64,000 bases of DNA, from NCBI GenBank assembly GCA_026260175.1, contig JAKCWW010000121.1:80666-144665 (forward strand). Direction: 5' to 3'. Both the position numbers and the translations under genes were made by a program. Source of the DNA: Reticulitermes lucifugus (Eukaryota > Arthropoda > Insecta > Blattodea > Rhinotermitidae). The notes under the pieces were generated by a model that made no database searches, was not told the DNA's origin, and was given only the letters and a program-made list of their open reading frames with translations. How positions within the stretch are numbered: the first letter of the stretch is position 1; each line of letters begins with the position of its first letter. Positions 11,906 to 22,605 of this stretch are shown one piece after another.

Positions 11906-12474
11906 TTAAAGCCTCCACTAGTTCGGACGCTGCTTTTGCGACTAGACAGGAAGACAGACGTGACGAAACTGACGCGCAGTTTCCGACTTCGTCTCGCGCC
12001 TCATCTAAAACCTAAACGAACCCAAGTTGGTCTGAAAAATGTGTTGTGGCATATCCTTCATGCCATTCATAATGTTCATACCATACCTCGGGGTGTTTCA
12101 TTGATTGATCCTCCATATCAGACACAGAATTGTCATGACATGGCTCGCTTCCAGGGCTTCCAGGTTGGCAAAGGGACTGTGCCGCTCTGCGCGTATTTAC
12201 TTTCGAAGAATCCTCACGTTGTCACCCCTGCTAGCCAATTGCTACGGTATAGCTTGCGCTTGCTTTGTTCTGTTTCTGTGAATTGCTGTTGCACACAAAA
12301 AGCTGCAAGGTGAGTTCTGTCTTTAATGAACACAATTAAAGACAACACAAACGGCTTATTACTGAAATTGTACCTAAAGGGGTGAACATGCAGTATATGC
12401 ACGTCATCTGGCGCACCAGTATCTCAGAACTGAAGGTAATTACTGTACTAAATGATCAAGTAATTTATCAATTC
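11906..12474. other. No recognised gene; one 125-codon frame of unknown meaning
   Basis: A plus-strand frame at 11936-12313 encodes a basic peptide rich in R, K and H with no recognised motif. It overlaps no repeat I know. It has no splice or promoter support and is probably chance. Confidence 0.35.
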
Positions 12475-12720
12475 TTCCTAGCTCTGTTTCTTCCCATTCG
12501 TTACTTTCATCTTCCCTTCCCTTTCTACTTCTGCCTTTTTAGCGCCTTATTTATTTTCTTCTGTTCCTTTCTTTTTTAATTTCTGTTATTTTTTCGATTT
12601 TTTATTTCCTGATCAATTCGTTTTTATTTTCTCAGTTGTTTGTGTTTTTCGTGTTTGCTTTTCGTATTCACCAGTTCCTTGCAATATTCTTTCCCCATTT
12701 CCCCTTTTATAACTCCGTAA
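12475..12720. repeat. Polypyrimidine tract
   Basis: About 245 bases dominated by T and C on the plus strand (for example CTTCCCTTCCCTTTCTACTT). It is compositionally like the tracts at 29.8-30.2, 31.7-32.3 and 38.0-38.3 kb. Confidence 0.65.
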
Positions 12721-12785
12721 TAATTTGACAGTTTACAAATGAATGTTTTAGTCAGTCAACACAACATTATATTCAGGAAGGATAA

Positions 12786-12830
12786 GGTACATATTTCGGC
12801 TAAAAATGGTTAGCCATCGTCAGGCCTAAT
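12786..12830 (-). ncRNA. Hammerhead-ribozyme-like core, left arm
   Basis: On the minus strand CTGACGA (12823-12817) is followed by T, a helix II GGCTAA/TTAGCC, then GAAA (12797-12794) and ATATGTACC. The catalytic boxes CUGANGA and GAAA are intact. There is one extra U before helix II, helix III is weak, and helix I pairing is not evident, so the copy is probably inactive. Confidence 0.45.
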
Positions 12831-13169
12831 TACAAGAATAGAAAAGGGGGATATTTTACAATTGTATTTCAGGCTTCAGATCCCAACATTTACAAGCTAA
12901 AATATACGTGGAGAGTAAAAGGTATAGAATGCCTGAAATGTATAGTATGAAGTTTTAGAAACGTCAAAATAGTAAGTAGAATAATACGTAAATGCTCACG
13001 TCATATTATTCTAACGTCATATTATTTTAACGTTCTATAAACTTCAAATTTTACATTTCATGCATTCCATATTTTTTACGCTGTATGTGTATATATTAGC
13101 TTGTAAAGTTTTGAGATCTCAAACCTGAAATACAATTGTAAAATACAGCCGCTTTTTATTCTTGTCATG

Positions 13170-13214
13170 AGGCCTGATGATGGCTAATCCTTTTTTAGCC
13201 GAAATATGCAGCCT
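13170..13214 (+). ncRNA. Hammerhead-ribozyme-like core, right arm
   Basis: Helix I AGGC (13170-13173) pairs with GCCT (13211-13214). CTGATGA is at 13174-13180, helix II is GGCTAA (13182-13187) with TTAGCC (13195-13200), and GAAA is at 13201-13204. The order of boxes and helices is that of a type I hammerhead with a minimal helix III. The extra U at 13181 and a damaged helix III (ATATGCA) argue against full activity. Confidence 0.5.
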
Positions 13215-13266
13215 TTATTCTTCCTGAATTTAATGTTGTGTTGGCTGATTAAAACGTTTATTTGTA

Positions 13267-13618
13267 TGTAGTAACACAACGAGGATGTGCCACCTTAAAG
13301 ATAACAGTTTGTTAATTAATCAAAGTATTTCCAATTTGGGGGCCCACGATGACTCGTGGAATTGTTCCCGGTCCATTCCTGAAGGAGCGGATTCTTTTTG
13401 ACATCCGTGCATCCTATTCCCTAATCAAAAGTCTCTCCCTTCTTCAATGACTACCCCAGTCATTTAACTGCTCCGTACCTGAATACTTTGTGAGATAAAA
13501 ATTAATTCTCATTAAAATGCTGATTTTTGCTCTATTGTGCCTTATCCTATGTTTAACGAACATGTAACTCAGGAGTAAATGAGTGTAAATCATCAGTGCA
13601 CAAGGAAGTGTCCGGTAG
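13267..13618. other. No recognisable gene or repeat
   Basis: Unmatched sequence between the foldback element and the CCGGACAG cluster. Confidence 0.45.
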
Positions 13619-14030
13619 TCCCGGACAGCCGGCAGCTCCGGACAGTTCTGAAATTTGTGTTCCGCTGCTGGACCGACACACTTGTGTTATTGCACGATCT
13701 TCAGCCTCACGTGTAGGAAACTCTGCATCTGTCGCACTTTGATCAGTGTGCATTTGAGGGACCAATGTTATTATCTTTTAGTTCTTTGGACGATAACCTG
13801 CCTAAAGTTTCGGACCTTTCTGAGATCGAAATGTGTAAGCGCCATGAATTCATTCTTATCTTCTGAGCTGGATATACGAATACATTCAAGAACATATGTA
13901 ATATGCCTCCAAGCATTCGAAATACTGCTTTTGTAAGGCCGTAGCAATTTCATAAGTTTTATGAGTCCGGTACCCCAGAAAGTCAAACGCTGTTGGCCCG
14001 GACAGTCATAATGCCTGTACGCCCGGACAG
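13619..14030. repeat. Cluster of four YCCGGACAG motifs
   Basis: The same-strand motif occurs at 13619-13628 (TCCCGGACAG), 13636-13645 (CTCCGGACAG), 13996-14005 and 14021-14030 (both GCCCGGACAG). It lies directly upstream of a Tigger-like transposase remnant. Subterminal repeats of this kind serve as transposase binding sites in several DNA transposons, so they may be the 5' end of that element. That link is inference. Confidence 0.55.
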
Positions 14031-14139
14031 TTTACATGATTTGTTGTCATGTTTCAGATTTACTGTATGTCTTCAGAGTACCAAATTCCAGGGTAGAAAT
14101 ACTGAAGGAGGCACGTGGTTGGAGGGGGACATGAAATAA

Positions 14140-14990
14140 GCGTTTCATAAATTAATATCCAAGGAAATGTCATTGAAAGGAGCTGCTCAGTGTCTTGATG
14201 CGCCGAAAAGTTCACTGCAAAATAGGTTGACAAGAATAAGAAGGGAACGCCAAGCAAAAGTGAAGTCAAATTTTGGAGGATTTGAAAATACTTCTGGAAA
14301 GAGATGGAGGCACAATTGCTCAGTCGTGATAAAGAAATTGACAAATATTTAATACTTTGATCAAGAAAGAAAATCTTGAAATTAGCATATGAATTGGCCA
14401 AAGGTATAATTGCATAATTACCATAGACTGAACAATTACAGCATTTGAACTTGAAGACATATTTAGTCGATTAATGAGCAGACATCTTTAATTTCCTGTG
14501 AAATGCATAATCTAAAAGTCTGTTGAGAACAGCTCCCTCCTAAGTGACGGACATTCTTGAACATGCAGATGTTAAAACTGCTGAAGATGAAGTGACTGCC
14601 TTTCATAATCCTGCAGCAATCAGTTACACGGCAGAAATCCTGAAGAAAATGCGACCACTTCCTGATAGCAGGCAGAGTAAATGAACCTCAGGCAAAAGAG
14701 GTAGTGTTGAAATCAAGTTGCTTGCCTAAGTCCTTTCAAGAATGTCATGAAGAAAAAAAGCCAGTCAAGTCGAAAACCAGAAAACAGACCAATGAAAAGA
14801 ATAGCCAGCTAGGAAAGAAAAGGGATAGAGAAAAACTGCACTTGAAAGGAAAAACCGCGACTGAGGCAATAGAGAAAACGCCATTCGCCGAGAACTGGAT
14901 TAATTGTGTCGACGTAAATAGTGGGGTTACGGAATTGTGATGAATTTGAAGGACTTTCTGGTCATTATGTATGTGCCTATGTGAGGTTCA
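14140..14990 (+). pseudogene. Degenerate pogo/Tigger-type (DDE) transposase, core deleted
   Basis: The N-terminal part (from 14167) reads MSLKGAAQCLDAPKSSLQ followed by NRL and a basic stretch, a Pipsqueak/CENP-B-like helix-turn-helix with the usual PKSTLQ-type recognition helix. KKILKLAYELAKG (near 14365) matches the region that follows in these transposases. From about 14545 the C-terminal region appears, including SYTAEILKKMRPLPDSRQ, a lysine-rich linker, and WINC with a frame-shifted CDEFEGLSGHYVC, resembling the PHD-like zinc finger of Tigger/Jerky-type proteins. The whole catalytic DDE segment is missing and several stops and frameshifts are present. It cannot encode a transposase. Confidence 0.65.
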
Positions 14991-16264
14991 GCTAATTTCA
15001 GGTGACTAGAAGAAGTAATTTATTTATTTGCTGGGATTCCGGTCGAGATTCAAACAAGAACGAAAACAGACATTGCATATTTTGTTTTTATTTCAAGTTA
15101 CTCTGTATGTTTAGTTGTTTGTAATAACTTTTTCCTGAGTAATATAGATTTATAGTGACACTGATAAATACAGGTTTTACGTAATGATAAAATTACAATT
15201 TTAGTGGGAAATACTTCCGGATCTACCAGCTTTCCTCCTACACTTCTGAGAGATAGTTCTGTAATTTTCCCATAGAACAGACACTGAATTTTTGCTTCTT
15301 ATGTTTTTGATTTTATTTAATTACGTTACTACTTTCGTACTGTTAAATAAATTCCGTTTGAAGCATTTTGTTATAATGCTCAGTCGAAACTGGAGTTTAG
15401 CTGCCTGCCTGTGAGAGGCAGCTGGAGATATCTAATTTCGTGTTATACTTCTTCTGTTTCTTCTTCTTGGTTAGGGGAATGAAATACATCACCAACAAGT
15501 TGTGGTAGGAAGCAGTCTTCCTTTCACGACCAGTGTAGACCGACAGTAAATGTCATTTCTCATTTTTTTAGAACTGCGAAATAAAAAAAAACAGCAATTT
15601 TTTTTCTTTTCTAGACACAGTACGTAATATTACCGTGCTATCATTTTATAGCCACGCACTATCTGCTGCAGGAATATCAACTGTACACTTTCCACTTGGT
15701 ACAGGGGCGATCTTCTCATCGCCAGTTCGTACGTCACAGGTGGCGTTGTGGTCGTCTTGTCCCTTCCCCCTTTCCATCTCACATCAAATCAAAGAGTAGC
15801 GTCGTAAGAACGAGTTTATGGCGTAAAATTCCAGAGATGCAAGAGGTTAGTGGAAGGACTCTGTGGTTTACAGCATTTTATATTGAAAGCTTCTGAAATG
15901 TTATTAAAGTTTGTGTGCAGATTCCAGTCTAACGATCGAATGGTGGAGATAGTTTCCTAGAGGTCGTTACAGTGGCACAGATGTCCAGCTTTGGTGTAAT
16001 TCTTCATTATGACTAGACTACCTACACTCATTAGCGGTTCTGTAGCTTGTGGTTAGCGTAATATTCATTTCATCAGTGTCGATTAGTACCAGGACGCTCA
16101 CTAATGAATCTGCTTTACGACACCCGATCAGTCCACCTAGGATCAAAATCTGCTAATCCAGTTTCCGTCAAGTAGCCCTACCTCTCCTTTTCTTTCTTAC
16201 AAATGTACTTATCGTTTATAATGAGACGGAAGGCGAATTACTGTTGCCAGTTGGTGTCGCCGAG
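14991..16264. other. No recognisable gene; one small hairpin
   Basis: AGCTGCCT (15399-15406) is inverted as AGGCAGCT (15416-15423). Otherwise nothing is identified, and the 66-codon frame near 15.7 kb has no motif. Confidence 0.45.
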
Positions 16265-16445
16265 GTAAGATGGGCGGGACGTGTAATGCGCATGGGGAAT
16301 GTAAAAATTACCCAAAAACCTTTAGTTGAAAACCCTCAAAATTAGTTGAATATTAGATAAACCTAGAGAAGGAAGATGTGGTGGTGTGTATTGAATTAAA
16401 ATGTATCAATTGGGGGCCAAATTTGGGCGCATATAGAACAATATT
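16265..16445 (+). pseudogene. Non-LTR retrotransposon reverse-transcriptase tail fragment
   Basis: AGATGGGCGGGACGTGTAAT encodes RWAGRV followed by MRMGN, the RWAGHVARMG signature. The following ~150 bases keep recognisable remains of the PEGKRPLGRPRRRW segment (…PREGRCGG… with stops) and of the next segment. Several stops break it. Confidence 0.65.
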
Positions 16446-18621
16446 AAACCTTCGGATTTCGTAACATCAGGGAAAGCTTCCTCGGCCGAATATCTAAAAT
16501 CCTGTCAGAAATATTGTGCTAGTGAATTGATTATTTGCTTATGGATATTGTGTCTTCAGACAGACACACAGCACAACCTGGAATCGGGTGGTGCGGTATT
16601 AATTACTTATTAAAATAAAAATTGCATATTACGTTGTTTTATTCCTTTCAGATATCACGGAAATTAGCTTATTCACAACAGAGGTGGTAGTTATGTTGAT
16701 TGCAGTAAAAAGATACTACATAAACGTGCCCATGACACGGACGAGTGCAGTTTTCTTTGTGGGTGGTGTCAGATCTCACAGATATTAACCTGCATTGTGG
16801 CAGTGTTGACTGGAGCCCCCGTGTGCCCGCAACTGTTTCAGCTGCTGATCGATCTTTTCACATCTGCCAGTTTTCAACTTTCAATCCCCTTTCCGCCCTT
16901 TCCTTTGAATGAAGCACAGAAATACAGCAAGTGGGATAATTAGAACAGGACGGAGCCGATACTTCACTTGCTGTTTGTGCATTTTCATTTTAGGTGACTG
17001 AGGTGATAACATTTTGTAGGAGAAAGACTGCTAATTGGCATAACAGCTGCAAGTCTACTGATTTTGTAGTTTCCAAGGATTTACCTTCGTAATTACGACA
17101 GGTTCAACGATAGACAAATTGGAAAAGAGTATTTCAACCAAATAAACGATTATAAGACAATTTTCTTTGAATTCATGTTTGTGAATGACATCCAGTAAAG
17201 TGAAATGAATTCATAACTGGAGGGTGTCAGTCACCAACTGTCGTTCATGGGGCTGTGCAGAGCCAGGTGATTCCAGTCCACACTCTTCACCTTGTATCCC
17301 CCCCCCCAAATTCACTTTCATGTTATTCTCATAGGTGAGCCTCCATCTCACAAACATTCTTTGTCTTTTCTTCAGAATTGTTGACCTAATTATTCTTTGA
17401 AATTTAGATCTCCACAACACGTGCTTTATGTCCCGTATTTTGAAATCATCACCTTTAATACGTTATGTAAATTGTACCTATCATATGTATTAATATGCTC
17501 CATATTATGTAAAATTTTTCTTCCTCTTATTACATCCTCCCTCATAGATACATAGAGAGAAATTCTTCAACAAACGTAGGGCTTAGCTTCCCAAACAAAA
17601 GTATCGCGGCTGGTGGGACTTACACCTTACTAAAAGTTGTAGGTTATGGGACAAGTGTTGCTGTTAGCGCTCCTCGGAGCCTAAATACGACGGTCGTTCC
17701 TTCACAAAAGAGTAGGCAGCCATAACATTTTTAAAAATAAATTGCACCTAGAAATTATAGCGAAAGCCACCTCAATGGTGATTCGGAAAATACTGAACTG
17801 GTTCTTGTAGCATTTCAGTCCTGCTTTCAGTAAATATTATTCTCTTGGTGCGGAAGCCACTAATATTAGTATCCGAGGATACAGAAAACCACGTACCGCT
17901 TCGGGTGATGCATTATTTTTTCCCCTTCCGCACTTATGTCTATGTATTTTAGCCTTAAGACTGAAGACCGAGTTACATGTCCATACAAAACGTATGCGAA
18001 AATTATCATGTGTGTTTGTATATTAGACAAATATAGATATATGTGAGGGGTGTGTGTGTGTTTGTTGGGTGTGCTAATTATTTTGCGGCCTGTGACTTGT
18101 TCCGTATGGTTAGGAATTCTCTGTGATTGATTTTATTGCTTGTAATTGAAGCGGATGAAAGAAGTCGTAATCATTCACGTGTGTTTATATATAAAGCAGG
18201 TTTCTTTGTGCCTGGCGGATATGATTGATTTACTTTCAAATCATCGTCTAAACAGAATCCAAAGAGGTGGAATGCATTCACAGATTTCAGACTGAGGTGC
18301 CAGCGCATTCACATGGAAATGAAAGGAATGAACTGTTGTGCAAAATTAATCTATGTCAGAACTCACTGCGGGCCACAGTGGACCACGTCCAAACCACATA
18401 ATTATCCATCCACAAAGAGATAAATATTAGGTGGAAATGCAGAAATTTTACACTCTGTAAAATCTCCACGTACAAAATTTTTGACAAGAGATTGACTACC
18501 GACTTTGGCAAGGATTTTGATCTTCGACTTCGTTGAAATTAGTCGATGTGAACGCTTAAAATTTTATGGTTTAGTAACCTCAAAGTACAACTTAATAAAC
18601 ACATTTCTTAATGTCAGTTTC
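16446..18621. other. No recognisable gene or repeat
   Basis: 2.2 kb with short simple runs only (C run at about 17299, GT run near 18050). No coding motif or element found. Confidence 0.45.
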
Positions 18622-18623
18622 TA

Positions 18624-18961
18624 CAGTGTGTCCCTTAAGTCTGGAACCATAGGGTGTGTTCATTGTACTCACGAATATGACTGATACACAAATGCAGACG
18701 TGGTATTCAGTCATCGATCAGACGGCGAATGGTGTCACAGGTGATGGTGTTTAATGCGTCGATGATGCGCTCCCGCAAATGTAAGGTACTCTGGATTTTC
18801 TCCGCATAGACCGACCAACGTCTTCAAGTGACCCCAGAGATAAAAATCCAATGGCGTGACATCAATATTTATCAATCATAATGATAGACACATCGGACAC
18901 ATTCTGTGAATGCATGCTGTTTCTTATTTTCCCTATGTTTCCAGACTTACGGGACATTCTA
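18624..18961 (-). mobile_element. Mariner-type deletion derivative with TIRs and transposase C-terminus
   Basis: Terminal inverted repeats of 29 bp (left CAGTGTGTCCCTTAAGTCTG…, right on the minus strand TAGAATGTCCCGTAAGTCTG…) match at 24 positions. They are flanked by TA at 18622-18623 and 18962-18963, the Tc1/mariner target duplication. The minus strand between them encodes DVTPLDFYLWGHLK and, after a frame change, RERIIDALNTITCDTIRRLI and PRLHLCI. This is the transposase C-terminus with the third catalytic aspartate region (D in DVTPLD). The N-terminal domain and the other catalytic residues are deleted, so it is non-autonomous. Confidence 0.85.
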
Positions 18962-19029
18962 TATAATATTGTGTCAAGCCTTTGTCACTAACTGTCTAAT
19001 TGTAGGAGAGCTAAAGTAAGAAAGGGAGT

Positions 19030-19068
19030 GAGGAAGGAAGGAAGGAAGGAAGGAAGGAAGGAAGGAAT
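19030..19068. repeat. (GGAA)n microsatellite
   Basis: About nine tandem GGAA units on the plus strand. Confidence 0.95.
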
Positions 19069-19642
19069 AGAGAAGTTTTCATAATGTAGGACGCATGCCT
19101 ATACAGGTCCGTTAGAGTTATGGGGGCGGTATAGTACATTTATGGCTATTTTGGTTTCTGTACTGTGTCTGTCACTTAGTGTTATGTTGTCTCAAAAACG
19201 TGAAAGAGGAACACAGTGTTTCGGAAACAAAAGCTAATATAAACATTTAGGCATATAAGGACACAAACAGATCTAGCTTCGGGAATGGTGTTTTATTTTC
19301 TTGTGCTTTTTTTAACACTCAGCGATGGTCGAAGTCTAGAAGGCAATTAGTGCTACACGATAATGTTCTTATACCTCCTGCATCTTAGCACATTGATACA
19401 TCTAACAGTTATTAAGGCGTTTGGAAATCCACCTGTCCCAGTATACATCTCCGACTGAGAGCAGCACTTGTTTATAACCAATAACAACAACAGAGGCATA
19501 TCTCACCATGTCATTTCATTATTCTGAACTGCGCATGTCTGTCTGAGCATTTCGTATTTTTCTCAGCATCCCATAAGTTTAACGGAATGTATTTATCTTT
19601 CTATATTTGCTTTATCATCCCGCAAGATTAAGAGGATATATA
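19069..19642. other. No recognisable gene or repeat
   Basis: Nothing identified. Confidence 0.45.
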
Positions 19643-19850
19643 TGGTAAAAGTAAAGGTAAATTTGTCCCTGTCCACACCGTGAAGGCGTATAGGGTACAT
19701 AGGGGTATGGCGCCAATGATTCCAAACCTCCTCACTAGATAGAGGTGAGTGGTCATCTTTACCCCTGGGAAAGTACCCCGTTACCCATTGAATAGGAGGG
19801 TGATTGGGCCCCAGAGCCGGCGTGGACGGTTCTGGAGAAGAGAATTTGCT
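19643..19850 (-). repeat. SINE family B, lacking the tRNA head
   Basis: On the minus strand the body matches family B (TCCACGCCGGCTCTGGGGCC, ACCCATTGAATAGG in plus reading). It ends in a TTTACCTTTACTTTTA-type tail, as does the copy at 51525-51814. The head is absent, as expected from 5' truncation during reverse transcription. Confidence 0.75.
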
Positions 19851-20464
19851 AGCATTTTGTATTTTCTTCAGCATCCTGTAATTTTAATAGAACATATTAC
19901 ATAAGCGCTTTTGTGTGCTGCTTGATGTTAGGGTTAGGCTACAGTTACAATGCTACCTATGAATCACATATTTTTTTCATTTATGTGATACTTTGCAGCA
20001 CTGTATCAGCTACAGGATTATAGGTTTATGGGAACGTAACTTAATTACAGCATACGGAAGGCCCATTGATCGCGGACTGACCGCACTGTTTTCGAACTTC
20101 TGTAGGGGCGTCGGGAACTTCTGTTTTTGTCAACGCTACGTGAGGTTTCCCCAGTGTAGTGAGAATTTTGATATCATGTAGTCGTCGTAGTAGTATTCTA
20201 AAGCGATAACTTTTGTTTACCTTGTCAGGCTTGAATCCTTGCCTCATTCCTGTTCCTGAAATACAATAATCTGTGCTCTGCCTCCACTGCAAGGAGCAAG
20301 GTGTCACTCCTGCAAAAACCATTCGGCAAAATTATGTAACATGACCGACTTTGTTAATCGAGTTGTCAGATTAGACCGGTAACGTTTTCGTAGAAAACAA
20401 AATTCCGTATAAATCCCGAACGTTATATTCAGTATGCACAAGTTCACTTTGTTAATCTTAATGT
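19851..20464. other. No recognisable gene or repeat
   Basis: Two overlapping frames near 20.0-20.3 kb show no motif. Confidence 0.45.
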
Positions 20465-20573
20465 TCTTGGACTTCTTGACCCTTGAAGATGGGACCGATA
20501 GTTTTTGCCGAAATGTCGATTCAGAATTACCATTCTACGCTGCGTAATATCCCACAAGAGCGCAGATCTCATA
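20465..20573 (+). repeat. Dispersed repeat with hammerhead-like core, copy 1
   Basis: About 105 bases align with the reverse complement of 59704-59811 at roughly four positions in five. Shared blocks are CTTGACCCTTG, GATGGG, CCGATAG, CTACGCTGCGTAA and AAGAGCGCAGATCTCAT. The first half reads CTTGAAGA, a helix-forming GGG…CCGAT…, then CCGAAATGTC. This recalls the CUGANGA…GAAA…NUH order of a hammerhead, with one inserted U in the first box. Coding potential is absent. Confidence 0.7.
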
Positions 20574-22210
20574 ATGTAAAAGTTAGTACACATTCTCTAC
20601 ATTAGAGGGTTCTGGTGTAACAACATGTCGAAGTCAGTTCTCTTGTGACTGTCTCAGGCCTGATTTAAATCTCGTACACAAAAACTTTGATACTCTTTAG
20701 AAAGCCTCTCCATTCTCTGTCATTATCAATCATCGGTGTAATTAACGCCATATTATAAAAAGGGGGAAGTCGATAAAAGGAGCACAAAAAGTTAAACTCT
20801 GGTTTTAAAAAGAACAATGGCCATTTTTTTATCTTCACCTTTATAGCGGATCTTTAGTCTTGAATGCAGACAAGAAACTTTCGTACATGAGATGTAGAAA
20901 GCTTTTCAGAAGCCCACTTATCTTCAAGAAGTGTGGCCATCTGCGTGATGGGCTTCAAGTTAAAGATGTACACACACGGATAAAAACAACTTCATATGTT
21001 CTCCACCTGGCAGCACAGTAAAATGTGGTCCAGAATCTGACGACACATTTAATTACCAATTAACGTAAGGCAGTGTGTTTGTGTTTGTGTTTGCGTGAAT
21101 GTACAGGGCCTAAATTATGTTCGTGCTTCATTTTGCATTTTGTGAAATACGCAGTGCGGCTTGTACATAAGTGAACAGTTGTAACTGCATTTTAGGTGGG
21201 AGTAATAAATAACATGAGTCACAGGCAAATGAACAATTACAATTAAAAATAGCAATTCAGTACGTACAAATGTGAGCAGGTCTAATAAGCAATGAGTAAT
21301 TTATTGATCAGTGTGCATACTATATGTCCCAACCGCCTACGGGACCCCGTGGTTATTTTAGAGACAGGATCGCATTTAGTACTATATGGTTGTATATATT
21401 AACTGAAGCTACGTCCATCCCGTTCCTTAATTAACTGTGTTTTTTCCTTGTACAGAAAGTGTACCTCTTTCCCGTACTCAGTACAGAATTACAGTTTTCA
21501 CCTCGCATTTACACTACACTTTATACAACCAGTGCTGAATGAATAACCTTTGGTAAAGAATTACCGTTGTAATTAATAATCTTTTGTAAGTAATTTATTT
21601 AACAGATTTTACTGTTTCTTATATGTATATCTGTTCTCCAATTCTTAGTTTCACTGCATCCTACCAAAATACGCTCTCCGTTCTCCCTTTGCCCATACAT
21701 AGAGCATTGCCCTGTCCAGACGTCTCTCCTACGTCCTTTTAACATCCATATCCCTCACTTGTGCCATGCCTGTCCTCTTCTTTCGTGCCTAATACCACAT
21801 AGACCTCATTGACAACGGAGGACATGTAATTAGTACATTACTATGCACACTGAGGAGATGTAAATGATTTTCGCCAAAGATGCAGTACACTATTAAAGTT
21901 TCTCTCAACATTAAAATGTGCGGAATTTAGAAGCAAAAATTTAACGTTGTAATCACATGAGTACATAGATTTACGTTACAAATGTTTCGCATGTCACTTT
22001 TATGCGTTTTGTCAATGAATGTACTAGATAACTAAAATTGGTGTAAGATCAAATTAATGCAGAACTGAAAGACGGGAACTTAATAATATAGTCAGCAAAG
22101 ACTACAGAATTGGATTCTATATGCTGCACTATATGGGTTTTTTTTTCAGAGAGGAGGTAGCAATAAAAGAAATGCCCTAGCTGTCGGTTTTTGCGAATTC
22201 GCATTAACAT
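20574..22210. other. No recognisable gene or repeat
   Basis: 1.6 kb of AT-rich sequence without identifiable features. Confidence 0.45.
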
Positions 22211-22415
22211 AATTTGAAACTCCGCGGCAGTTCGCGGTCTTATTTTCACACAAGGCGCCCCAGCAGCATGGTAAATCGAAACTCGCATTACTGTACTATG
22301 AGTTTAAAGTTCGCGGCAGCGCGCTTTCGGATTTACGCAAGGTTTCCTTGCAGCCTGTTTAGGTGGAACTCACGCTATTGTAAGTTCAAACTTTGCGGCA
22401 CTAGATGGAGCTGAG
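22211..22415. repeat. Decayed tandem repeat, period ~85 bp
   Basis: GCGGCA anchors recur at 22224, 22313 and 22395 within similar contexts (GAAACTC…, AGTTTAAAGTTCGCGGCA, AGTTCAAACTTTGCGGCA). Three diverged units are visible. Confidence 0.5.
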
Positions 22416-22424
22416 TGATCTGCT

Positions 22425-22605
22425 TCACTCTCTGACCACTTTGTCTCCAGGGTAAAGAGACCCCGCTAACCATGATAAAGAATAATGGGTTGGCCCTAAA
22501 GAAGATCTGGGCGCGTCAGCAAAGTGAACAGCCCTGACCCTGCCGGACATCGAACCCTGGTCCATAGGTAATTATGCTGACAGAGCTGTGCAGTGTATCA
22601 AGCCA
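22425..22605 (-). repeat. Possible SINE with tRNA-like head
   Basis: On the minus strand CAGGGTTCGATGTCCGGCAGG is a good box B, preceded by a diverged box-A region and followed by ~130 bases ending near 22425. No second copy is in the window, so the family is unknown. Confidence 0.4.

Larger units (their letters stand above)
12735..13266. mobile_element. Long imperfect inverted repeat (foldback element), arms ~260 bp
   Basis: The left arm (about 12735-12995) and right arm (about 13005-13266) are imperfect reverse complements along their whole length. Matched blocks include CAACACAACATTA, ATTCAGGAAG, ATATTTCGGCTAAAAA, TTTTACAATTGTATTTCAGG and TTTACAAGCTAA. There is almost no spacer. Each arm carries a hammerhead-like core, pointing outward from the centre. 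Penelope-like retroelements are known to have terminal repeats in inverted as well as direct order and to contain hammerhead motifs, so a head-to-head pair of such termini is the leading explanation. Confidence 0.85.
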
